From NCBI GenBank assembly GCA_016715625.1, contig JADJZU010000036.1:1-36461 (forward strand): 36,461 nucleotides of DNA. The letters run 5' to 3'. This stretch comes from Bacteroidota bacterium (lineage in GTDB: Bacteria; Bacteroidota; Bacteroidia; Chitinophagales; LD1). Under the pieces are notes generated by a model. The model saw only the letters and a program-made list of their open reading frames with translations, searched no databases and was not told where the DNA came from. Every line of letters begins with the position of its first letter. Position 1 is the stretch's first letter. Below, piece after piece: positions 7,558-16,336 of the stretch. Made by a program: the position numbers and the translations under genes.

Positions 7558-9252
7558 TTACATGTTTTTATCATCGTAACTTTCGAGGTAGTTTTTTATT
7601 TCGCTGAAGAGCGGGGCAAACACGCCCGGGTCAAAAGGCGACTGCAAGCCCGCCAGCTTTACCAAACCCAAAAATGAATCGCTGCCACCGGCCTTGCACA
7701 AGCGCAGGTAGTCGGCCCAGGCCGTGGCAAAATCTTTGCGCGATTTGCTCCAAAACTGGAAGGCACAAATCTGCGCCAGGCAGTAGTCAATGTAATAAAA
7801 CGGACTGCGGAAAATATGCGCCTGACGGTGCCACACGCCTCCGCGCTCCAGATAATCTACGCCATCATAATCTACCCACGGGCGATATTTCTTGTCTACC
7901 TCCACCCACAGGGCCTTGCGCTCTTCGGGCGTCATGTCGGGGTTTTCGTATACGCGGTGCTGAAACTCGTCTACCGCCACACCATAAGGCAAAAACAAAA
8001 CGTTGGAAGCCAGGTGCACAAACCGGTATTTATCGGTGTCTTTACCAAAGAACAGCGGCATCCATTGGTAAGTCAGCTGCTCCATGCTCATGCTGTGAAT
8101 TTCGCAGGCCTCCATGGTGGGGAAGTAGTATTCTTCCACTTCATGAAAACGGCTTTCGTAGCACTGAAAAGCATGGCCCGCCTCGTGCGTAAGCACATCC
8201 ACATCGTGTGTGGTGCCGTTAAAGTTGGCAAATATGAAAGGGGCTTTGTAATCCTGAAACATGGTGCAATAGCCCCCGGCTGCCTTTCCTTTTTTGTTCT
8301 CCAGGTCCAGCAAATCGTTTTTCACCATAAAGTCGAAAAACGCTTTGGTTTCGTCCGATAGCTCGGCATACATTTTAAGGCCGTTGGCCACTATCTCTTC
8401 GGGCGTGCCAATCGGCTTGGGATTGCCCGAATTAAAATTGTGTCCCCAGTCGTAGGCATACAGTTTATCGAGGCCGGTGCGCTCGCGCTGTCTTTCGCGC
8501 AGGGCGGCTGCCAGTGGTGCAGCATGTTTTAAAATCTGCTCGCGAAATACCGCTACCATCTCCGGATTATAATCCGTGCGCGACATGCGGTTGTAGCCCA
8601 GCTCCACAAAGTTTTTGTAGCCCAGCTTGTGTGCTATGCGGGTGCGCACTTTCACCAGCTTGTCGTAAATGTCGTCAAATGTTTTTTCGTTTTTGGCAAA
8701 GAAACTCTGCTTGGCCAAAAAGGCTTTTTTGCGGATAGCGCGGTCGGTGTTTTCCGAAAAAGCCTCGAGGGCCGTCAGATTCATTTTTTGTCCTTCGTAT
8801 TCCACCTCGGCACTGGCCACCAGTTTGGTATATTCGGTGCCTAATCTGTTTTCTTCTTTCAGGTCTTCAATAATGCTTGGGTCAAATGTTTTGGTGCTCA
8901 CCTCGGCCAGGCTGAAAAGCTGATGGCCGAATTTCTTGCGCAGCTCTTCTTTAAAAGGACTATTGCCCAGTGCCTTGTAGAGCTGAATGTTCAGGTCTTT
9001 GATGGCGGGTTCGTTGGCATCAAAAAAATCCTGCTCGGCTTCGTAGTAAGCGTCTTGTGTATTAATAGAATTGCGCACCGATGCAATGGAAGCCATGGTT
9101 TGAAAATGGCTGCGCAATACATTAATGCGCTGCAATACTTCCACCTGTTCGGTAGCCGAACCGGCCTGCTCAAACGATTGTATTAACTGCCGCATGTCCG
9201 ATTCAATCACCCGCATATCGGGACGGGTATAGGTCATTTCCGAAAACTTCAT
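7558..9252 (-). CDS. M3 family oligoendopeptidase
   Basis: A 564-aa cytoplasmic zinc metallopeptidase of the thimet/PepF family, which cleaves short peptides in protein turnover. The zinc motif HEAGH is at residues 356-360. The third ligand is expected in TMEACEIHS (about 379-387), and a Tyr/His-rich C-terminal region (HIFRSPFYYIDYCLAQICAF) completes the family pattern. There is no signal peptide. Length matches the compact M3 oligoendopeptidases. The ATG at 9252 lies 22 bases from a good -7 box. It is a single-gene transcript ending at the 7481-7520 terminator. Confidence 0.95.
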   Translation of the reverse strand: MKFSEMTYTRPDMRVIESDMRQLIQSFEQAGSATEQVEVLQRINVLRSHFQTMASIASVRNSINTQDAYYEAEQDFFDANEPAIKDLNIQLYKALGNSPFKEELRKKFGHQLFSLAEVSTKTFDPSIIEDLKEENRLGTEYTKLVASAEVEYEGQKMNLTALEAFSENTDRAIRKKAFLAKQSFFAKNEKTFDDIYDKLVKVRTRIAHKLGYKNFVELGYNRMSRTDYNPEMVAVFREQILKHAAPLAAALRERQRERTGLDKLYAYDWGHNFNSGNPKPIGTPEEIVANGLKMYAELSDETKAFFDFMVKNDLLDLENKKGKAAGGYCTMFQDYKAPFIFANFNGTTHDVDVLTHEAGHAFQCYESRFHEVEEYYFPTMEACEIHSMSMEQLTYQWMPLFFGKDTDKYRFVHLASNVLFLPYGVAVDEFQHRVYENPDMTPEERKALWVEVDKKYRPWVDYDGVDYLERGGVWHRQAHIFRSPFYYIDYCLAQICAFQFWSKSRKDFATAWADYLRLCKAGGSDSFLGLVKLAGLQSPFDPGVFAPLFSEIKNYLESYDDKNM

Positions 9253-9274
9253 GTTTGCTCTTTTTTTGAAGGCG

Positions 9275-9282
9275 CAAACGTA
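9275..9282 (-). promoter_or_regulatory. -7 box of the M3 peptidase gene
   Basis: On the minus strand TACGTTTG is an exact match to TAnnTTTG, 22 bases before the ATG. A -33 element is not obvious. Confidence 0.5.
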
Positions 9283-9337
9283 AAATATTTAGCGGGTCGC
9301 GCAGGCCTAAAATGGAACGGGAATGGCGCTGGTCTTA

Positions 9338-9844
9338 CTAGTCGATAAACCGATCGGACTTGTATTTGTAAAACTGCCACCACGACACCACCAGCCGCAG
9401 ATTAAGCGCTACCAGCATGAGCAGGCTGCCCGTGCCGCAAAACACTACCAAGATACGCAGGTGGCTGAACAGCTCCTCTTTCAGGTGGTCGTAGAGAATT
9501 ATTTTGGGGAAACCGAAATCTTCGGTGTAAAAATTGTCGAGATACTCCAGCAGTTTCTGCTCTTCGCGCATCAGGTAAAAGAACAACACAATGTTGAGCG
9601 TAAACAATAAAAAACGAATCCAGGCCGGACGGAAGAACGGCAGGGAACTCAGGGTCACTGTCCACCGGAAATACGTGAGCATGATAAAGACAAACGCAAA
9701 AGAAATGTTGTAGTAGATAAACAGAATCTTTTGCGTAATAGGATACAGGGCCGCTACGGTTAGTAGGGCTGTGATGCTGAGCCAAAGCAGTTCCTGAACG
9801 GCCGTTAAAATATTTTCGCGGGTGAATAACTGTTGCATGAGCAT
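9338..9844 (-). CDS. four-helix integral membrane protein
   Basis: A 168-aa protein with about four hydrophobic segments (roughly residues 18-36, 42-60, 72-92 and 131-150). A charged, probably helical stretch, EEQKLLEYLDNFY, lies between helices 3 and 4. I recognise no family. The ATG at 9844 lies three bases after the stop of the TPR lipoprotein; a second ATG two codons later is also possible. It is the last gene of the uvrA - TPR - membrane run on this strand. Function unknown; the tight spacing suggests it works with the lipoprotein. Confidence 0.7.
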   Translation of the reverse strand: MLMQQLFTRENILTAVQELLWLSITALLTVAALYPITQKILFIYYNISFAFVFIMLTYFRWTVTLSSLPFFRPAWIRFLLFTLNIVLFFYLMREEQKLLEYLDNFYTEDFGFPKIILYDHLKEELFSHLRILVVFCGTGSLLMLVALNLRLVVSWWQFYKYKSDRFID

Positions 9845-9847
9845 GTT

Positions 9848-10519
9848 TTAGTAACCATTCTTTTTATAAAAACTGTCTATACGCACCGTGCCGCGGAGCA
9901 CTTCGGTGAAAAGAAGTGTGTCTTTTAAACCAAGTTCTTTGGCCAGTTGCAGCAGCATGGCGCTGGTTTTGGCCTCGCCCAGTTGATGATTTACAAAACT
10001 TAAACCTGCATACACCGCAGCCGATGAATCTCCGGTGAGGATGGTGGAATCGACATAAGCCAGGGCCTCGGCCTTATGGTTGGTTTTCATATTCAGCAGC
10101 GCCAGATTCAAAAAAGTGTAAGCCGAAGAATCGCGCAGCGCTACGGCCTGCTCCAGATAAAAGGCTGCGGAGTCGTTCATGTCCAGTTGGTTAAAAATGG
10201 AACCCAGGCCGGCATAGCCCACGGTGTAGCGCGGGTTAAGGGTAATGGCTTTTCGGTAGGCCGCCATGGCTTCGCTCATTTCCTGACGGTCGTAGCGCAG
10301 GCGTGCCAGCAAGCTCCAGGCGCGTGCATCTTCGGGGAAGCCCGCTAAATACTGTTCTATCTGCAGCAGGGTGCTATCGCTGGGCAATTGGCCATAGCCG
10401 GCATATATTTTTTCGTAGGCCACATACTGGTCGTACTGCTTGTCCGATTCAGACTTCACTTTTTCCTTGCAGCCATACAAACTCCAAAGCAGCAGGAAGA
10501 GGCAGGTGAGTTGTTTCAT
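9848..10519 (-). CDS. TPR-repeat lipoprotein
   Basis: A 223-aa protein with an SPII signal ending in the lipobox LYGC (Cys17). The mature part holds about three to four tetratricopeptide repeats, for example ARAWSLLARLRYDRQEMSEA, TVGYAGLGSIFNQLDMNDSA and AYTFLNLALLNMKTNHKAEA. TPR lipoproteins usually act as scaffolds in the envelope. It starts 24 bases after the uvrA stop and ends three bases before the membrane-protein start, so the three are probably co-transcribed. Partner and role are not known. Confidence 0.85.
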   Translation of the reverse strand: MKQLTCLFLLLWSLYGCKEKVKSESDKQYDQYVAYEKIYAGYGQLPSDSTLLQIEQYLAGFPEDARAWSLLARLRYDRQEMSEAMAAYRKAITLNPRYTVGYAGLGSIFNQLDMNDSAAFYLEQAVALRDSSAYTFLNLALLNMKTNHKAEALAYVDSTILTGDSSAAVYAGLSFVNHQLGEAKTSAMLLQLAKELGLKDTLLFTEVLRGTVRIDSFYKKNGY

Positions 10520-10543
10520 AAAGTTTGTTTTTGACCTGGTGGT

Positions 10544-13459
10544 TTATTTTAATTCCTCTCTTAAAAATGCGGCTGTAAAGCTGCTTTCTACCTGCGCTAC
10601 TTCTTCCGGTGTACCTTCGGCAATAATTTGTCCGCCCCGGAAACCACCCTCGGGACCCATGTCTACCAGATAGTCGGCCACTTTTATGACATCCAGGTTG
10701 TGTTCTATCACCAGCACGGTGTTACCTTTGTTCACCAGTTTGTTGAGCACATCAAGCAATACGCGGATGTCTTCAAAGTGCAAACCCGTGGTGGGTTCAT
10801 CGAGGATGTAAAATGTTTTGCCGGTATCTTTTTTAGAGAGTTCGGCTGCCAGCTTCACGCGTTGCGCTTCGCCACCACTCAGGGTGGTAGATGATTGGCC
10901 CAGCCGCAGATAACCCAGCCCCACATCGCTCAGCGTTTTCAGTTTGGGATAAATGGCCGGCACCGCCTCAAAAAACGGCAGGGAATCTTCCACCGTCATG
11001 TTGAGCACATCGCTGATGCTTTTGCCTTTGTAGCGCACTTCGAGCGTTTCGCGGTTGTAGCGTTTGCCATTGCATTTTTCGCAGAGCACTTCTACATCCG
11101 GCAAAAAATTCATTTCAATAATTTTCATGCCTCCGCCTCCGCATTCCTCGCAGCGTCCTCCCTTTACATTAAACGAAAAGCGACCCGGAGCATAGCCACG
11201 GATTTTGGCCTCGGGCAGCATGGCATACAGCTTTCTGATTTCGTCAAATACTTTAATGTAAGTCACGGGGTTGCTCCGTGGCGTTCTGCCAATGGGGCTC
11301 TGGTCAATGTCAATTACTTTATCAATATGCTCCAGCCCTTCAATTTTTTGGTGCGGCAGTGGTTTATAGCGTCCGCTGTAAACGTAATTGTGCAGCAAGG
11401 GGTAAAGCGTTTCGTTGATGAGGGAGCTTTTGCCACTACCCGACACCCCCGTAATGCCAATAAAAAGCCCGAGCGGCAATCGGATGCTTACATTTTTAAG
11501 GTTGTTGCCGGTGGCGTTTTTAAGTTCTATGAATTGGCCGTTGCCGGTTCTGCGTTCTTTGGGAATTTCGATACGCAGTTTATTGGCCAGAAAGCCCGCG
11601 GTGGTGCTGCCTTTATCGGCATTTTTCAAAAAATCCTGCGGGGTGCCCTGGGCAATTATCCTGCCGCCATGTTCGCCCGCTCTGGGTCCCACATCAATAA
11701 TGTAGTCGCTCTCGAGCATAATGTCTTTATCATGCTCCACCACGATTACCGTGTTGGGATTGGCCGCCAGTTGTTTTAAGGCCGATATCAGTTTTCGGTT
11801 GTCGCGCTGGTGCAGGCCAATGCTGGGCTCGTCCAGTATATAGGTAATGCCCGAAAGTTGCGAGCCGATTTGGGTGGCCAGTCGTATCCGCTGACTTTCG
11901 CCACCGCTCAGGCTTTTGGAAGGGCGGTCGAGGGCCAGATAATCCAGCCCCACATCCAATATAAAATTGATGCGCGTGCGTATTTCTTTCAATAGTTCTT
12001 TGGCAATGGTGCGCTGCTTCTCGCTCATGCGGTCTTCCAGCCCTTCAAACCAGCGGTGCAGGTCGGTTAAATCCATTTGCGCCAGTTCGCCAATATTTTT
12101 CTCATCTATTTTAAACCACAGACTTTCCTTTTTTAAGCGGGTGCCCTGGCACGATGGGCAAGTGTGTGTTTCCATGTAACCTTCGGCCCAGCTGCGAATG
12201 CTTTCGGAAGTGGTAAACCGGTAGCAGCGCTTCAGCAGGCCCACCAGCCCGCCTTTGCTCAGCGTATACCAGCGGTCGTCAAAATCTTCTATCACCAACT
12301 CTTCGTCCTCGTCAACAGGGGCTTCTTCGGCATCGCCATACAAAATGTAGCTGAGGGCTGCATCCGGAATTTTTGAAATGGGATCGTTCAGGTTGAATTT
12401 ATGCTGACGGGCAATGCCTGCCAGCTCGCGGAAAAGAAAATTGTCGCGCGCCTCGCCCAGTGGCAAAATGCCTCCTTGGTTAATTGATTTTTTCTCGTCA
12501 CCTATTATCACTTTGCGGCTCACCTCATAGGTTACCCCCAATCCGTTGCAGGTATTGCAGGCGCCATAAGGCGAGTTAAACGAAAACGTGTTGGGCGAAG
12601 GCTCTTCGTAGCTGATGCCACTTTCAATACACATCAGGTGCTTGCTGAAATTGAAAAGCGCTTTGCTGTCGGCATCCAGCAATTGAATAAGCCCTTTGCC
12701 GGCCTTGAAGGCCTGGCTCACTGCTGCCCGCAAGCGGTCGCGCGATTCATTTTCTATCACCAGCCGGTCTATAATCAGCTCTACGTTGTGCACCACATAG
12801 CGGTCGAGCTGCATCTTGGGTTTTACATCCACCATTTCGCCATCTACCCGTATTTTCAGATAACCTTGCTTACGCACCTGCTCAAAGAGTTCGCGATAAT
12901 GCCCTTTGCGCCCGCGCACCACGGGTGCCAGTATCACAATTTTTTTTCCGGAATGGTGGGTCAGGATGTTTTCTATCACCTGGTCTTCGGTGAATTTTAC
13001 CATCTTTTGACCGGTTACATACGAATAGGCTTCACCGGTACGGGCAAAGAGCAAGCGCAGAAAATCGTATATCTCGGTCACCGTGCCCACCGTGGAGCGC
13101 GGATTGCGGTTCACCGACTTTTGTTCAATAGAAATAACGGGCGATAGTCCGGTTACCTTATCTACATCGGGCCGTTCGCCTCCGCCAATAAACTGCCGGG
13201 CATAAGCCGAAAAGGAATCCAGATAACGTCTTTGTCCTTCGTTATATATGGTGTCAAAAGCCAGCGATGATTTTCCGCTGCCCGATATGCCGGTAATCAC
13301 CACCAATTGATTGCGCGGAATGCTTACATCAATATTTTTGAGATTATGGGTACGCGCCCCAAACACATCAATGGAGGTGGGCTCCATCACCGCCTCCATA
13401 TCAGGAGCAGTAACTGGTTTTGGAGCGGATACTTTAACAGAAGATTTTTTAGTGGCCAT
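10544..13459 (-). CDS. uvrA: excinuclease ABC subunit A
   Basis: A 971-aa protein, the damage-sensing ATPase of nucleotide excision repair that loads UvrB at lesions. It has two ABC modules split by inserts. The first Walker A is GISGSGKS (57-64), with zinc-binding CNTCNG (about 299-304) and CPSCQG (about 436-441), then LSGGESQRIRL and LDEPSIGLHQRDN (about 518-555). The second Walker A is GVSGSGKSS (about 670), the zinc module is CEECGGGG...CEKCNGKRY (about 770-800), and LSGGEAQRVKL and LDEPTTGLH follow. All are intact. The ATG at 13459 adds a Lys-rich leader of about 20 residues before the usual start region; an internal Met at about residue 21 is an alternative. Two further genes follow closely. 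Confidence 0.98.
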   Translation of the reverse strand: MATKKSSVKVSAPKPVTAPDMEAVMEPTSIDVFGARTHNLKNIDVSIPRNQLVVITGISGSGKSSLAFDTIYNEGQRRYLDSFSAYARQFIGGGERPDVDKVTGLSPVISIEQKSVNRNPRSTVGTVTEIYDFLRLLFARTGEAYSYVTGQKMVKFTEDQVIENILTHHSGKKIVILAPVVRGRKGHYRELFEQVRKQGYLKIRVDGEMVDVKPKMQLDRYVVHNVELIIDRLVIENESRDRLRAAVSQAFKAGKGLIQLLDADSKALFNFSKHLMCIESGISYEEPSPNTFSFNSPYGACNTCNGLGVTYEVSRKVIIGDEKKSINQGGILPLGEARDNFLFRELAGIARQHKFNLNDPISKIPDAALSYILYGDAEEAPVDEDEELVIEDFDDRWYTLSKGGLVGLLKRCYRFTTSESIRSWAEGYMETHTCPSCQGTRLKKESLWFKIDEKNIGELAQMDLTDLHRWFEGLEDRMSEKQRTIAKELLKEIRTRINFILDVGLDYLALDRPSKSLSGGESQRIRLATQIGSQLSGITYILDEPSIGLHQRDNRKLISALKQLAANPNTVIVVEHDKDIMLESDYIIDVGPRAGEHGGRIIAQGTPQDFLKNADKGSTTAGFLANKLRIEIPKERRTGNGQFIELKNATGNNLKNVSIRLPLGLFIGITGVSGSGKSSLINETLYPLLHNYVYSGRYKPLPHQKIEGLEHIDKVIDIDQSPIGRTPRSNPVTYIKVFDEIRKLYAMLPEAKIRGYAPGRFSFNVKGGRCEECGGGGMKIIEMNFLPDVEVLCEKCNGKRYNRETLEVRYKGKSISDVLNMTVEDSLPFFEAVPAIYPKLKTLSDVGLGYLRLGQSSTTLSGGEAQRVKLAAELSKKDTGKTFYILDEPTTGLHFEDIRVLLDVLNKLVNKGNTVLVIEHNLDVIKVADYLVDMGPEGGFRGGQIIAEGTPEEVAQVESSFTAAFLREELK

Positions 13460-13471
13460 GCGGAGGGCGCG

Positions 13472-13479
13472 AATCTATA
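13472..13479 (-). promoter_or_regulatory. -7 box of the uvrA operon
   Basis: On the minus strand TAGATTCG lies 12 bases before the ATG, implying a very short leader. I see no LexA-like palindrome next to it. Confidence 0.45.
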
Positions 13480-13570
13480 CAAATGCCACTTTAAAATGGA
13501 GGAGAGTTTCAGGAACGCAACAGCGCCCTGTCACGTATAGGCTGGTGGTAACGCAAAGGGAGCTGGTAGT

Positions 13571-15250
13571 TCAGGCCATTTTTCGGAGGTCGGTTCGCAC
13601 TTGCTTTATTTTGCTCCAGCTTTCCAGAAACCTTCGCTCGCTGCCCACGGTTTTTTCGTGCATAGCTGCCACCAGATGTTTCAAATCGATTTTGCTCCAG
13701 GCAGCAAAATCGCTGAACACAAAAACAAGACCGCAGAGATGGGCTGCCAGGTGGTTTTGCTGCAAATCTTTCGGCAGGACCAGGCTGTGTTTTTTACATG
13801 CTTTAGCGAAAGCTTGTATGGAAACGGCAAAGTAGGAGGCATAGTTTCCTTGATGGCTTTTTGCTACCAAAAGATTCATCATTTCGACCACCTGCTTGTG
13901 CGATAGGTGTACATTCCCAGATAGGTTCAGCAACATTTCGGCTTGCGCAAACTGGCGTAGCACAGCCGCACTGCTCCTGTATTTTTTGTCGGCTTTGCGC
14001 AGGTTATCTTCTTTCTGCGCCAGCTGCATCAGTACATTATCATCCGGCCTAAAGCCCAACCGGTGATAAAACCAAAAGGCCCCGGAGCGAATGGCGTCCT
14101 CGTTTTTTTGCCCTATCTGATAAGGGTCTACCTGAAAGCAGGTGGCACCAAAGCGCAAATGATACAGGCGATACAATTGTGCAAACAGCAGCCCCGACTC
14201 GCCTCCTCTGAAAGCCGGAAACACATTGCCGGCCAGCTTGGCCCGTTCCAAAAATAGCCAGCCACCGCCATAGGAAAGCGGCACTCCGTTTCTAAACGCC
14301 ATATAGGACACGTAACTTTCGCAGGGCAAGCGCCAGCCCGGCAATAGGTAATAGAGCGCTATGGTAATGCCCCGCCCCATATCATAAAGCTCCGTTTCCT
14401 GTTCATCGGCATAGGTGATAGGGTCAATTTCGCGATAATGCGAGCAGAGAACACCCTTAGCCACATCGCACAGTTGTTTTTTTTCGGATGGGAGGAGCGG
14501 AATGGGTTTCAGGGTTTTATGGGCAAATACTTTGGCGCGTTGGGCGTGATGAACCAAAGGTGTTTTCTGGAAATAAAACTTTTTGCCTTTGCTGCACCGC
14601 CCAAATGTTTTGGTGGGCGATTCGGCATCCGTGTGCCAGGTGATGTAGATGTCCAGCATTTCAAATAGCTGCTCCTTTGATTTGTTAGGGATGGCAGATG
14701 CTTCAAATTGTGCCAGGGTCCAGTGCAATACATCTACAGGGGCTTGTGGTCCACAGGCTTTTTTGGCCAGCTGCTCCAGCGTGTATTCATGATTATCGAA
14801 CAGAGAGTCGCTTACTGCGGCCGGCATCACCTGCGAAAACACACGGGTAATCATGTCTTTGGACGCCCAGCAGCCCGAAAAGGTAATCTGGTTCGGAAAG
14901 GTGTATACCAACCATCTGCTCAGTTCGTAACTGAAGGTGCTGTTAATGGCCGAATGTGCTATAGCCGACTCGGTGAGTTTCCATTGGGCAGTAGCTCCGG
15001 CCTCCTCCGAAAACGCTTTTATTTTGGCCGCCAGATTTTTCAAAGCCTTGTCGGCTGCTTCATATACCTGCGCTTGGTCGGCATAGGCCAGCAAACACAA
15101 GAGGCGATCGTGGAGGGCAATAGCCTCTTCCGCTTTTGAAATGGGCAGGGCATCTGCCAACTGAATCAAAGCCAGCTTACGCTTGGCGGGCAGGGGTCCA
15201 TATTGAAACTGCCAATGGGCCAACTCCTTTAGTATCTCCGAAAAAACCAT
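13571..15250 (-). CDS. 559-aa protein with a GNAT-like region, function unknown
   Basis: A soluble protein without a signal peptide. The N-terminal half is helical. Residues about 290-395 resemble an acetyltransferase fold: SYVSYMAFRNGVPLSYGGGW, then GNVFPAFRGGESGLLFAQLY, then CFQVDPYQIGQKNEDAIRSG, ending in GAFWFYHRLGFRP. The last stretch mirrors the GNAT pattern in which an Asn-x-x-Ala helix precedes a Tyr-x-x-x-Gly-Phe strand. The C-terminal ~150 residues are helical. I have an impression of similar ORFs annotated hypothetical in other bacteria but cannot name a family. It is alone, 111 bases upstream of uvrA on the same strand. GNAT assignment is inference. Confidence 0.75.
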   Translation of the reverse strand: MVFSEILKELAHWQFQYGPLPAKRKLALIQLADALPISKAEEAIALHDRLLCLLAYADQAQVYEAADKALKNLAAKIKAFSEEAGATAQWKLTESAIAHSAINSTFSYELSRWLVYTFPNQITFSGCWASKDMITRVFSQVMPAAVSDSLFDNHEYTLEQLAKKACGPQAPVDVLHWTLAQFEASAIPNKSKEQLFEMLDIYITWHTDAESPTKTFGRCSKGKKFYFQKTPLVHHAQRAKVFAHKTLKPIPLLPSEKKQLCDVAKGVLCSHYREIDPITYADEQETELYDMGRGITIALYYLLPGWRLPCESYVSYMAFRNGVPLSYGGGWLFLERAKLAGNVFPAFRGGESGLLFAQLYRLYHLRFGATCFQVDPYQIGQKNEDAIRSGAFWFYHRLGFRPDDNVLMQLAQKEDNLRKADKKYRSSAAVLRQFAQAEMLLNLSGNVHLSHKQVVEMMNLLVAKSHQGNYASYFAVSIQAFAKACKKHSLVLPKDLQQNHLAAHLCGLVFVFSDFAAWSKIDLKHLVAAMHEKTVGSERRFLESWSKIKQVRTDLRKMA

Positions 15251-15267
15251 AGCGATATTCCTTTTTG

Positions 15268-15275
15268 TAAAAGTA
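15268..15275 (-). promoter_or_regulatory. possible -7 box of the 15250 gene
   Basis: On the minus strand TACTTTTA matches TAnnTTT with A in the last position, 17 bases before the ATG. Weak on its own, but the position agrees with other genes in the window. Confidence 0.3.
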
Positions 15276-15347
15276 AAAATGATTCATGCGCCCGAGCGAG
15301 CTGGCCGTATGATTTTTGATAGCTCAGCAACTTGAATCAAAATCATC

Positions 15348-15355
15348 TACATTAG
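15348..15355 (+). promoter_or_regulatory. possible -7 box of the 15363 lipoprotein
   Basis: TACATTAG lies only seven bases before the first ATG, which would give an almost leaderless message. If the second ATG (15369) is used the leader is six bases longer. Confidence 0.3.
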
Positions 15356-15362
15356 CGTTATA

Positions 15363-15560
15363 ATGAATATGAGACTTAAAACTATAGCGATGTTATGGAT
15401 GTCGGCCGTGTTGCTATCGGCCCTGCCTTCCTGTAATGCCAACAAAGTAACCTGCCCTACTTACAAAGACAGTTTTCCGGATAACCCGAAGAAAAAGAAG
15501 AAGCCCGAGCCACAGATACCCAAGGTGACCAAGCCAAAGAGTGGACTGCTTCCCAAGTAA
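15363..15560 (+). CDS. small lipoprotein with Lys/Pro-rich tail
   Basis: A 65-aa protein: a hydrophobic signal ending in the lipobox ALPSC (Cys24), then a short mature part of about 40 residues with NPKKKKKPEPQIPKVTKPK. There is no folded domain. Such short basic lipoproteins are common in Bacteroidota and have no assigned role. An ATG two codons later (15369) is equally usable. It is divergently transcribed from the 559-aa gene. Confidence 0.75.
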   Translation: MNMRLKTIAMLWMSAVLLSALPSCNANKVTCPTYKDSFPDNPKKKKKPEPQIPKVTKPKSGLLPK

Positions 15561-15755
15561 AAATAGCTGACAAAAAGAGCGATGTTTTAAGCTGACCTGA
15601 CAATTGGTGCTGCCATTTTTGCCTCTCATTTTTGCCACAAAAAATGCTCAAAAAAAATTGAACACAAGATGCTATCGGGCTGAAATGCTTGACTGCATTG
15701 GGTTTTGGCTGATGAAACTCATCTTTGGGATGACTGCAATTAGCCCCGGGACGAA

Positions 15756-15763
15756 TATATTTG
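15756..15763 (+). promoter_or_regulatory. -7 box of the phasin-like gene
   Basis: TATATTTG is an exact TAnnTTTG match, 79 bases before the ATG at 15843. TTTG at 15724-15727 is 28 bases upstream, longer than usual, so the -33 element is uncertain. The rest of 15561-15842 contains a short direct repeat (CATTTTTGCC near 15612 and 15627) and nothing else that I can identify. Confidence 0.5.
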
Positions 15764-15842
15764 CTCTGTGCATTTTAAAACTGGCACTGATTGTGACCAA
15801 TGCACACCAAACATTTATCTCACAATTAAAAAACCATTTATC

Positions 15843-16214
15843 ATGGCAAACAACAACATTCAGGAAACTCTGAAGAAATATTTCTACAGCGGAGTTGGCC
15901 TTGCAGCAAGCACTGCAGAAGTAGTAAACAAATCGGTAAACGAACTCGTTCGCAAAGGAAAAGTAAGCGAAGAGGACGGAAAGAAACTGGTAGCAGAAGC
16001 AATTAAAAAAGCAGAAGCACAGCGTCCGGTGATTGAAGCAAAATACAACGAAGCGGTTCACAAGTTTGTGAAAATGTCTGCTGCTGAAGTAGGCAAACTG
16101 CAGAAAAAAGTAGAGCAGTTGGAAAAGCAACTGACTCTTAAGAAGCACGGTGCTGCTGCCCCTAAAGCGGCTGCAAAACCAGCGGCTAAGAAAGCAGTAG
16201 CTAAAAAGAAGTAA
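15843..16214 (+). CDS. phasin-like protein with Ala/Lys-rich tail
   Basis: A 123-aa protein from MANNNIQETLKK. The N-terminal part resembles the phasin / PHA-synthesis regulator family: FYSGVGLAASTAEVVNKSVN, then VRKGKVSEEDGKKLVAEAIK. A coiled coil (about 75-102) with GKLQKKVEQLEKQL follows, and the tail is AAPKAAAKPAAKKAVAKKK, which is histone-like and could bind nucleic acid or polyphosphate. The start at 15843 is preferred over an upstream in-frame Met at 15768, because the promoter and the family N-terminus agree with it. There is no PHA synthase nearby, so a granule role is only suggested. Confidence 0.75.
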   Translation: MANNNIQETLKKYFYSGVGLAASTAEVVNKSVNELVRKGKVSEEDGKKLVAEAIKKAEAQRPVIEAKYNEAVHKFVKMSAAEVGKLQKKVEQLEKQLTLKKHGAAAPKAAAKPAAKKAVAKKK

Positions 16215-16263
16215 GCAATCCGGCAGTTTATAGCTGCTGTAGATAGATTACAAATTACAACCC

Positions 16264-16295
16264 AAAGGGAAGCGAACCATCGCTTCCCTTTTTTT
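16264..16295 (+). terminator. intrinsic terminator of the phasin-like gene
   Basis: An 11-bp perfect stem (16264-16274 with 16281-16291), loop AACCAT, followed by a T run to 16295. Confidence 0.9.
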
Positions 16296-16323
16296 GTTTT
16301 TACCTACCTATGGTCGAAACTTT

Positions 16324-16331
16324 TAGATTAG
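16324..16331 (+). promoter_or_regulatory. possible -7 box of the TonB receptor gene
   Basis: TAGATTAG lies five bases before the ATG at 16337. If used, the message would be nearly leaderless. A TTTG (16293-16296) lies 27 bases upstream, more than usual, so this is weak. Confidence 0.3.
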
Positions 16332-16336
16332 CCCTT

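Noticed and set aside
10895..11779. 294-codon plus-strand ORF
   Set aside because: A shadow of uvrA; the protein text is rich in His, Phe and Ala without any domain.
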